Assembly (NCBI GenBank): GCA_048394785.1 | Contig: DBFJGL010000004.1 | Location: forward strand, 1-18,859 | Length of the DNA stretch: 18,859 bases | DNA from: DBFJGL01 sp048394785 | GTDB lineage: Bacteria; Bacillota; Clostridia; Christensenellales; CAG-917 | Direction: 5' to 3' | Part shown: positions 14,147-18,859 of the stretch, in pieces | Position numbering within the stretch: position 1 is the first letter of the stretch | Layout of the letters: each line of letters begins with the position of its first letter | Notes under the pieces: model-generated | What the model saw: only the letters and a program-made list of their open reading frames with translations | Database searches by the model: none | What the model was told of the DNA's origin: nothing | Made by a program: the position numbers and the translations under genes

Positions 14147-15883
14147 TCATTTGGCAAGCGTTTTCATTTCGTCGAGATAAGCGTTTGCTGCAGTCAGCGC
14201 GAGTTCGGCGTTTTCTCTTTTTGCGGAGGCATATATTTTGAGTTTCGGCTCGGTGCCCGACGGGCGCGCGCAAACCCAATCGCCGTTTTCAAGTTTGATT
14301 TTCAAAGCGTCCGTTTTAGGCAGTGGTATGGGGGCGACGGTGCCGTCGGCGGCAACAGACTCGCCCGACTTGAAGTCTTCGGTAAGCACGACTTTTATGC
14401 CGTTCAAATCGCTTATGCCGCTTGTGCGCAACGACTGCATAATGTTTTTCATTTTCTCCATTCCGTCCACTCCGCCGAACGCAACGGATATGGCCTTTTC
14501 GCAGTAATAACCGTATTTTGCATAGATGTTTTGCAAAACGGTATAAATGGAAACGCCTTTGCTTTCATAATAACAAATCATTTCCGCAAACAGCATTGCC
14601 GCAACGACGGCGTCTTTATCGCGGGCGTGAGTGCCGACGAGAGAACCGTAGCTTTCCTCGAACCCGAACAGATAGACGTATTCGCCCGAGGTTTCCCATT
14701 CCTTGATTTTTTCGCCGATGAACTTAAAGCCGGTCAAAACGTCGAAAGTGGTTGCTCCGTAGCCCGTCGCGACGTCGCGCGCGAGTTCGGTGGTGACGAT
14801 TGTCTTTACAAGCGCGCCGTTATCGGGCATCTCTCCGCGTTCGGTTTTTCTCAGCATAATGTAATCGGCAAGCAAAACTCCGATTTGATTTCCGTTGAGC
14901 AGGGTAAAGTCGTCTTTATCGTCGCGTATCGCAATGCCCATTCTGTCGGCGTCGGGGTCCGTACCGATTACGACGTCGCTTCCGATTTTATCGGCAAGTT
15001 CTACGCCGAGCTTCAAAGTGTCCGCTTCTTCGGGATTGGGTACGCGAACGGTTGAAAACTCGCAGTCGGGTACGGCCTGCGCTTCGACCACGTTTACGGT
15101 TATTCCCATTCTTTTGAGCACCGACGTAACGGGCATATATCCGCTTCCGTGCACGGGAGTATAGACGATTTTTATTGAGCCGCCGTATTTTGCGACGGCT
15201 TCGGGAGACAGTCCGACTTTTTCTATGGCTTCAAAGTATTTTTCGTCAAGGCTTTTACCGACGACTGTTATGTTTTCGTCGGCTCGGAAGTTGTCCTTGC
15301 CTTTTATGTCGCTCAAATCCACGTTCGCGCGCGCTATACCGAAATAAGGCGACGCCGAGATATACTCTACTACTTTTGCCGTGGCGTCGGGGGACATCTG
15401 CGCGCCGTCGTCGCCGTAAACCTTATACCCGTTATATTCTTTGGGGTTGTGCGACGCGGTAATCATAATGCCTGCCGCGGCGTTGTAATTTCTTATGGCA
15501 AAAGAGCATATCGGCACGGGGCGGACGTCTTCGAACAGGTAGCACTTGATTCCGTTTGCGGACAAAACTTTGGCGCATTCCGCCGCAAAATATGCGGAAT
15601 ATCTGCGCGTGTCGTAAGAGATTACGACGCCTCTCGCCTTAGCATCGCTTCCGAGCTCGGTTATGTAATCGGCAAGACCTTTTGTCGCGCGCCGCACGGT
15701 AAACTCGTTCATACGGTTTGTGCCCATCGCAATTATGCCGCGCATACCGGCGGTGCCGAACTCCAACGGCTGCCAAAAGGCTTCTTTAATTGCTTTCTCG
15801 TCGTAACGCTCGATTTCTGTTTTTTGGCTGTCGGTCAGCTCGCTTTGGGCAAGCCACTCGCGGTATGAGGACAAATAATCCAT
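14147..15883 (-). CDS. pgcA: Phosphoglucomutase / phosphomannomutase (alpha-phosphohexomutase)
   Basis: The 578-aa enzyme has all four family regions. These are the phosphoserine loop TASHNPKEYNGYKVYGDDG with S144, the Mg-binding DPDADRMGIA, the sugar-binding GFEESYGSL, and the phosphate-binding RPSGTEPKLKIY near the C-terminus. Length and motif wording match the long B. subtilis PgcA-type enzymes, which interconvert glucose 1- and 6-phosphate for cell-wall glycolipid and UDP-glucose supply. The frame is open 20 codons further upstream, but I chose ATG 15883: GGAGA lies 6 nt before it, and a strong promoter at 15914-15943 would place the transcript start after the longer option. It is monocistronic, with the shared terminator at its 3' side. 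Confidence 0.93.
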   Translation of the reverse strand: MDYLSSYREWLAQSELTDSQKTEIERYDEKAIKEAFWQPLEFGTAGMRGIIAMGTNRMNEFTVRRATKGLADYITELGSDAKARGVVISYDTRRYSAYFAAECAKVLSANGIKCYLFEDVRPVPICSFAIRNYNAAAGIMITASHNPKEYNGYKVYGDDGAQMSPDATAKVVEYISASPYFGIARANVDLSDIKGKDNFRADENITVVGKSLDEKYFEAIEKVGLSPEAVAKYGGSIKIVYTPVHGSGYMPVTSVLKRMGITVNVVEAQAVPDCEFSTVRVPNPEEADTLKLGVELADKIGSDVVIGTDPDADRMGIAIRDDKDDFTLLNGNQIGVLLADYIMLRKTERGEMPDNGALVKTIVTTELARDVATGYGATTFDVLTGFKFIGEKIKEWETSGEYVYLFGFEESYGSLVGTHARDKDAVVAAMLFAEMICYYESKGVSIYTVLQNIYAKYGYYCEKAISVAFGGVDGMEKMKNIMQSLRTSGISDLNGIKVVLTEDFKSGESVAADGTVAPIPLPKTDALKIKLENGDWVCARPSGTEPKLKIYASAKRENAELALTAANAYLDEMKTLAK

Positions 15884-15913
15884 AAAAATCTCCGTGAATT
15901 TATTTATTGTAAT

Positions 15914-15943
15914 ATTATACACACAAGATGGGCGGTAAGTCAA
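15914..15943 (-). promoter_or_regulatory. Sigma-A-type promoter of phosphohexomutase
   Basis: On the minus strand, TTGACT (15938-15943) and a perfect TATAAT (15914-15919) are 18 bp apart, with TGTG just before the -10. The predicted start is near 15907, about 24 nt before the chosen start codon. Confidence 0.82.
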
Positions 15944-16053
15944 TGCCTGCCGTCCCGACGCGCCAATGTCGGGGCTGAGCGAAAGCGCGGAGTGCGCGCG
16001 GCGTATAGGCGGAAGCGGCGGACGAATTTGCTATGGATTTGACGTATCGACGG

Positions 16054-16959
16054 CTATCGTTCTTGCGACTGTAAGACGTCGGGTGCGTAGTCCGTATGCG
16101 GAGAAATTTCGCCGTCGGAATTGTTTTCGTCATTTATCGGAGCGGTGCCTCTCAGCACGGTTTGCTTTTGCGGTTTATAGCAATCTTTTCGGATTTTCAC
16201 GGTTTTGGTCAGAATGCCGTCGCGGAAGTATTCGAGATAACCTTCAGATTTAAGACCGCATTTACCGTAGGTATCAATATTTTCTTCGCCCGCGGCAAGG
16301 CTTGCGTCGTCGATATATTCCGTTTCAAACGGTATCTTTTCAAGCGTCTGCGAACGGCGTCTTATCGAGGCTTGTTTTACACCGAATATCTGCGCTTTGA
16401 GATATTTTCCGTCCGCAGTCATTTTTAAGGTTATCGGCGCGGACAGGGTGTTTACAAAGCGAAAATCGTTGGATGAACTTACCATTGCGTCAAACGACGG
16501 CAATACGTAACTTACCGGCAGCGAATGGGCGTACACTTCCGTTACGGTAGCGTCGGCAAGCAGAGCACAGTTGTAAAGAGTGCTCGAAACCTGACAGACA
16601 CCGCCTCCCGTACCCTCCACGAATTCTCCGTTGCTGATTATAAACGCGGTGCGAAATCCGTTTGATTCGGTGCGTGCGCCAACCGTGTCGTTAAAGGAAA
16701 ATTCGTCCTCGGGATAGAGCACGAGCCCGTTGATTTTACGCGCCGCAAGCGCGACGTTGTGTTTTCTGTTCGCGCTGCTTTCGCCGTAGTACGTGGAAAA
16801 CTCGGCAATCAGTTCAATTTTCGGTTTTCTGTTTTCTGCATACGCCGCTTCGCGTGTTCCCGACATCGATAAGCCTCCCGCCATTGCCGCGATTACTGCC
16901 GCGCTCACCGCAAGCAATACCTTGATTTTGTTTTTTATATCTTTTGTAAAAACCTGCAT
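16054..16959 (-). CDS. VanW family protein with G5-like C-terminal domain
   Basis: The 301-aa envelope protein begins with a basic stretch and a hydrophobic segment (about residues 12-33, KVLLAVSAAVIAAMAGGLSM), ending near AYAEN, so it is either exported or membrane-anchored. The VanW domain spans about residues 65-180: NVALAARKINGLVLYPEDEF, then FNDTVGARTESNGFRTA, EGTGGGVCQVSSTLYNCALL and YAHSLPVSYV. A G5-like module follows (about 207-275, KIPFETEYIDDASLAAGEE...), a fold often tied to cell-wall binding. VanW was named from a vancomycin-resistance cluster, but most members stand alone and have no proven role; nothing else here suggests glycopeptide resistance. No clear Shine-Dalgarno precedes the ATG. 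The C-terminal ~20 residues are polar and probably disordered. Confidence 0.88.
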   Translation of the reverse strand: MQVFTKDIKNKIKVLLAVSAAVIAAMAGGLSMSGTREAAYAENRKPKIELIAEFSTYYGESSANRKHNVALAARKINGLVLYPEDEFSFNDTVGARTESNGFRTAFIISNGEFVEGTGGGVCQVSSTLYNCALLADATVTEVYAHSLPVSYVLPSFDAMVSSSNDFRFVNTLSAPITLKMTADGKYLKAQIFGVKQASIRRRSQTLEKIPFETEYIDDASLAAGEENIDTYGKCGLKSEGYLEYFRDGILTKTVKIRKDCYKPQKQTVLRGTAPINDENNSDGEISPHTDYAPDVLQSQER

Positions 16960-16987
16960 AAATATAGTATGCGAAACAACGTCGAAA

Positions 16988-17012
16988 TTTTACATATGGA
17001 GGTTTTACATAT
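16988..17012. repeat. Direct repeat TTTTACATAT x2 in divergent promoter region
   Basis: Two identical 10-bp copies (16988-16997 and 17003-17012) are separated by GGAGG, a 15-bp period. They lie 28 bp upstream of the VanW-family start codon and about 135 bp before the ZIP gene. This could be a binding site for a dimeric regulator; no regulator is identified. Confidence 0.4.
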
Positions 17013-17095
17013 TTTGACTGTCGCGGCAGGGAAGACGAGTCGGCATACGCGCCGTAGATTCCGCGTAAAATTTATCGTTCATAGCGGTCAATCGC

Positions 17096-17124
17096 TTGTA
17101 AATATCGCATATTTATTATATGCT
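17096..17124 (+). promoter_or_regulatory. Possible promoter and operator of ZIP transporter
   Basis: TTGTAA (17096-17101) lies 17 bp from TATGCT (17119-17124), a fair -35 and a weak -10. A perfect inverted repeat GCATAT-TTATT-ATATGC (17107-17123) covers the spacer and the -10, a position where a repressor would block RNA polymerase. Metal-dependent control is plausible from the gene but is not shown by the site. Confidence 0.4.
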
Positions 17125-17145
17125 ATGAGCCAAGGAGTTTAGTCG

Positions 17146-17994
17146 ATGGAAGGAAATACCTTAATTCTGATATTGTCGCTTGTCGCAGGCATCGTCGGCA
17201 CGGGGCTGGGCGGTGTTCTCGGCGTTTTGTTTAAGGGGCGCGGCAGTAAAGTGATGGGGCGCGTCCTCAGCTTTGCGGGCGGAGTTATGGTTGGCGTGGT
17301 TGCGTTCGAGATGCTTCCCGAGTCCATCGAAATGTCGCAGACGGGCATAGAATTCAAGTACGCGGGCATACTGATTGCCGCATCTATGCTGATTATCGGT
17401 ATGGCAGTAATTTACGCCCTCAACAAACTCCTCGATATTCTGGAAAATATGCGCGACACTCACCGCAAACTCACCGAGTTGCATCACGAAGTCGCAATTC
17501 TTCAAGCCACCGAAAACGCGTCCACGCAGGAGCACGACGCCAAAATGCGCAAAAGCATGCTCAAAGCAGGGCTGATAATGCTTATTGCGATAGCGTTGCA
17601 TAACTTCCCCGAGGGTATGGCAATCGGCGCGACGGGCGTTGCCGAAACGGATATGGGCATAATGGTCGCAATCATAATCGCCGTTCACAACGTGCCGGAA
17701 GGTATGGCAATATCCGCACCGCTCGCAAGCGGCGGCGTAAAAGCGTGGAAGACAATAGGGCTTACTTCGCTTGCAGGCGCGGCAACCGTGCTCGGCGCGC
17801 TTATAGGCATTGCGGTGGGCGGAATAAGCGAAATTGCATCGGGCGTTTGTATGGGACTCGCAAGCGGCGCAATGCTGTACGTAACTTTCTGCGAAATTCT
17901 GCCGCAGGCAACCCTGCTTGAAGAAGGCAAGGTGCCGGCAGTCAGTATGTTGGCAGGCATCGTTTTCGCGCTGTTGTTCGTATATATGTTTTAG
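17146..17994 (+). CDS. ZIP family metal transporter
   Basis: The 282-aa membrane protein has the ZIP layout of about eight transmembrane segments. The two metal-site motifs are H152-N-F-P-E156-G in TM4 and H181-N-V-P-E185-G in TM5. A cytoplasmic loop (about residues 95-140, NMRDTHRKLTELHHEVAILQ...) is charged and contains three His residues. The length and double HN(F/V)PEG motif fit the ZupT/GufA-like bacterial group, which imports Zn2+ and sometimes Fe2+ or Mn2+. AAGGAG lies 8 nt before the ATG. The gene stands alone between the divergent VanW gene and tRNA-Pro. An inverted repeat overlaps its likely promoter. Confidence 0.93.
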   Translation: MEGNTLILILSLVAGIVGTGLGGVLGVLFKGRGSKVMGRVLSFAGGVMVGVVAFEMLPESIEMSQTGIEFKYAGILIAASMLIIGMAVIYALNKLLDILENMRDTHRKLTELHHEVAILQATENASTQEHDAKMRKSMLKAGLIMLIAIALHNFPEGMAIGATGVAETDMGIMVAIIIAVHNVPEGMAISAPLASGGVKAWKTIGLTSLAGAATVLGALIGIAVGGISEIASGVCMGLASGAMLYVTFCEILPQATLLEEGKVPAVSMLAGIVFALLFVYMF

Positions 17995-18009
17995 TTTTAG
18001 GTCAATTCC

Positions 18010-18038
18010 TTGACTTTGACGGTAAGAATTGCTAATAT
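18010..18038 (+). promoter_or_regulatory. Possible upstream promoter toward tRNA-Pro
   Basis: TTGACT (18010-18015) is 17 bp from TAATAT (18033-18038). It would produce a leader of about 70 nt before the tRNA. Part of it also forms a short GTCAA/TTGAC inverted repeat after the ZIP stop codon. Confidence 0.4.
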
Positions 18039-18103
18039 GTTTAGGCAAAATGCGAAGCGGTTGTATTATCGCATTGCAAGTGAGCGAGCCGCATGCAGCG
18101 GCG

Positions 18104-18109
18104 TATAAT
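18104..18109 (+). promoter_or_regulatory. Candidate -10 element immediately before tRNA-Pro
   Basis: A perfect TATAAT ends 7 nt before the tRNA 5' end, so transcription would start at or next to the mature 5' end. No good -35 is found at 16-19 bp; the nearest TTGCAA (18074-18079) is 24 bp away. Confidence 0.4.
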
Positions 18110-18116
18110 ATAAAAT

Positions 18117-18193
18117 CGGGGTGTAGCGCAGTTTGGTAGCGCGTACGGTTCGGGACCGTAAGGCCGCGAGTTCAAGTCTCGCCACTCCGACCA
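18117..18193 (+). tRNA. tRNA-Pro (anticodon CGG)
   Basis: The gene is 77 nt with encoded CCA. The acceptor stem is CGGGGTG/CACTCCG with one G-T pair and discriminator A. The D stem is GCGC/GCGC, the anticodon stem TACGG/CCGTA around TTCGGGA (anticodon CGG, G37 next to it), and the T arm GCGAG-TTCAAGT-CTCGC. It decodes CCG. Its last 21 nt recur twice downstream, at 18323-18343 and 18643-18663. Confidence 0.97.
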
Positions 18194-18196
18194 AAG

Positions 18197-18225
18197 AAAG
18201 GCACGGGATAATCCGTGCCTTTCGT
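18197..18225 (+). terminator. Terminator hairpin of tRNA-Pro
   Basis: AAAGGCACGG (18197-18206) pairs perfectly with CCGTGCCTTT (18213-18222) around GATAAT. The following T stretch is poor (CGTCTT), so termination may be incomplete. The 129-bp direct repeat starts inside the right arm. Confidence 0.75.
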
Positions 18226-18343
18226 CTTGGTAGAGCGGCTCGCCTGAAACAGAGACGTGACGCTCGTATACTCGCTATTACGCTATCGCGCCTTTCAGCT
18301 TGCGCAAGGCTCGCGATAGCTACAAGTCTCGCCACTCCGACCA
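18215..18343 (+). repeat. 129-bp direct repeat, copy 1, ending in tRNA-Pro tail
   Basis: This copy differs from 18535-18663 at 5 of 129 positions. It contains a tRNA D-arm-like stretch (TTGGTAGAGCGGCT), TGACGCTCGT, a hairpin with CTATCGCG pairing CGCGATAG (18283-18290 with 18312-18319), then CTA and the 21-nt copy of the tRNA-Pro 3' end (18323-18343). Confidence 0.95.
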
Positions 18344-18352
18344 CTCGAAAAT

Positions 18353-18381
18353 GCGCACTATACGGTGTGCTTTTTCTTTTT
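18353..18381 (+). terminator. Terminator hairpin after first displaced tRNA-Pro tail
   Basis: GCGCAC (18353-18358) pairs with GTGTGC (18365-18370, one G-T pair) and is followed by TTTTTCTTTTT. This is a standard intrinsic terminator 10 nt after a displaced CCA, the arrangement expected behind a real tRNA. Confidence 0.8.
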
Positions 18382-18454
18382 GAAAAAGCGCGACCTGCAT
18401 ATGCGTATTTTCTCGTCACTCCGCGCAAAACATTTTTGCTATCGAGCGTATTTT
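18377..18454 (+). repeat. 78-bp direct repeat, copy 1
   Basis: This copy matches 18782-18859 with two mismatches (18402 and 18406). It begins with a T run and GAAAAAGCGCGACC. The tRNA-Ser unit has a related block (TTTTTGACAAAAGCGCG). Confidence 0.95.
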
Positions 18455-18534
18455 TGCAGCTGCGCACACGGATTTGCAAAAATCTTTTGCTTGGTTGGCT
18501 CGCTTTGCTCGCAGTATGTGAAATATTTTTGTAT
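18455..18534. other. Spacer inside tRNA-Pro repeat array
   Basis: This is T-rich sequence with GCTCGCTTTGCTCGC and no coding or structural feature that I can name. The second copy of the equivalent segment would lie beyond the right end of the window. Confidence 0.4.
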
Positions 18535-18663
18535 GTGCCTTTCGTCTTGGTAGAGCGGCTCGCCTGAAACAGAGACGTGACGCTCGTATAATCGCTATTA
18601 CGCAACCGCGCCTTTCAGCTTGCGCAAGGCACGCGGTAGCTACAAGTCTCGCCACTCCGACCA
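18535..18663 (+). repeat. 129-bp direct repeat, copy 2, ending in tRNA-Pro tail
   Basis: This copy matches 18215-18343 with differences at 18591, 18604, 18606, 18631 and 18636. The 18606/18636 pair (T-A to C-G) keeps a stem pair; 18604 breaks one. It ends with the same 21-nt tRNA-Pro tail (18643-18663). The left arm of the tRNA-Pro terminator is absent here. Confidence 0.95.
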
Positions 18664-18685
18664 TCGTCGAAACTCGACCACATAT

Positions 18686-18718
18686 GCACAATCCGACAGT
18701 TATCTGTTGGATTGTTGC
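18686..18718. repeat. Hairpin after second displaced tRNA-Pro tail
   Basis: AATCCGACAG (18690-18699) pairs fully (one G-T) with CTGTTGGATT (18704-18713) around TTAT. The stem extends outward with one bulge. No T run follows, so it is not an evident intrinsic terminator, although it sits where one would be expected. Confidence 0.65.
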
Positions 18719-18732
18719 ATTAAAGTCGGTTT

Positions 18733-18768
18733 CTCCTCTTCCCGAAAAGTTCTGCGATACTTTTCGGG
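18733..18768 (+). repeat. 32-bp hairpin module, copy 2
   Basis: Positions 18733-18764 are identical to the reverse complement of 1508-1539. Here the stem is perfect: CCCGAAAAGT (18741-18750), loop TCTGCGAT, ACTTTTCGGG (18759-18768). Confidence 0.95.
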
Positions 18769-18781
18769 AGCCTATTTGGTT

Positions 18782-18859
18782 TTTTTGAAAAAGCGCGACC
18801 TGCATAAGCGCATTTTCTCGTCACTCCGCGCAAAACATTTTTGCTATCGAGCGTATTTT
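18782..18859 (+). repeat. 78-bp direct repeat, copy 2, cut by window end
   Basis: This copy matches 18377-18454 with two mismatches and is still matching at the last base, so the repeat and probably the array continue outside the window. It is 405 bp from copy 1, while the 129-bp repeats are 320 bp apart, so the second unit carries about 85 bp extra around the two hairpins. Confidence 0.95.

Noticed and set aside
15884..15943. N-terminal extension of the phosphohexomutase by 20 codons
   Set aside because: The promoter at 15914-15943 overlaps it, and the GGAGA ribosome binding site points to the ATG at 15883.
16054..16959. Vancomycin resistance determinant
   Set aside because: Only a VanW-domain protein is present, with no vanHAX, ligase or regulator; such proteins are widespread in Bacillota without resistance.
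18133..18605. Long open frames on both strands through tRNA-Pro and the repeat array (plus 18133-18567, minus 18066-18605 and 18416-18805)
   Set aside because: They run through the tRNA gene and the direct repeats, have Arg/Ala/Leu-rich low-information translations, and lack ribosome binding sites. The 129-bp repeats explain the recurring peptide segments.
18194..18859. CRISPR array
   Set aside because: Repeats are few, long (129 and 78 bp) and irregularly spaced, and there are no cas genes.

Overview
The window looks like chromosome of an endospore-forming Bacillota (Clostridia-like) bacterium of medium GC content. The main evidence is a complete spoIIE followed by tilS and hpt, an order known from Bacillota (B. 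subtilis has spoIIE ... tilS-hpt-ftsH). AAGGAG-type ribosome binding sites, sigma-A-type promoters and a VanW/G5 envelope protein agree with this. I cannot place it below class level. No phage, insertion sequence, CRISPR array or integrase gene is visible.

Layout. 35-1333 (+): FAD oxidoreductase with a C-terminal Rieske-type cluster site. 1425-1816: tRNA-Ser(GCT) on the minus strand with a near-consensus promoter, a terminator, and further downstream a displaced copy of its own last 21 nt. 1817-2150: no gene recognised. 2151-4053 (-): ECF-like sigma factor, then a C39-like cysteine-protease-fold protein, then a small protein of unknown function. 4179-5872 (-): hotdog thioesterase and PLP aminotransferase. 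6083-13987 (+): six tightly packed genes, spoIIE, tilS, hpt, CCA-adding enzyme, rmuC and a PHP phosphoesterase, ending at a palindromic terminator. 14147-15883 (-): phosphohexomutase. 16054-16959 (-): VanW/G5 protein. 17146-17994 (+): ZIP metal transporter. 18117-18193 (+): tRNA-Pro(CGG), followed by a repeat array that runs off the right edge.

How the genes fit together. The central operon mixes a sporulation phosphatase (SpoIIE, which activates sigma-F) with housekeeping tRNA functions (TilS makes lysidine in tRNA-Ile; the CCA enzyme builds or repairs tRNA 3' ends), purine salvage (Hpt), a DNA-maintenance protein (RmuC) and a PHP phosphatase. tilS has its own good promoter overlapping the spoIIE stop codon and may be leaderless.

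Most notable observation. Both tRNA genes are followed by short non-coding units, each ending in an exact copy of the tRNA's last 21 nt (3' part of the T loop through CCA). The junction is the same in three copies at two unrelated tRNAs: the copy is preceded by CTA where the tRNA has TT. The two loci share a 32-bp hairpin module in the same orientation relative to the tRNA, plus weaker similarities. At tRNA-Pro the units are tandem, with a 129-bp and a 78-bp direct repeat and one apparently compensatory base-pair change. I read this as a family of tRNA-3'-end-targeting, non-autonomous repeat units that I do not recognise; what mobilises them is not in the window.
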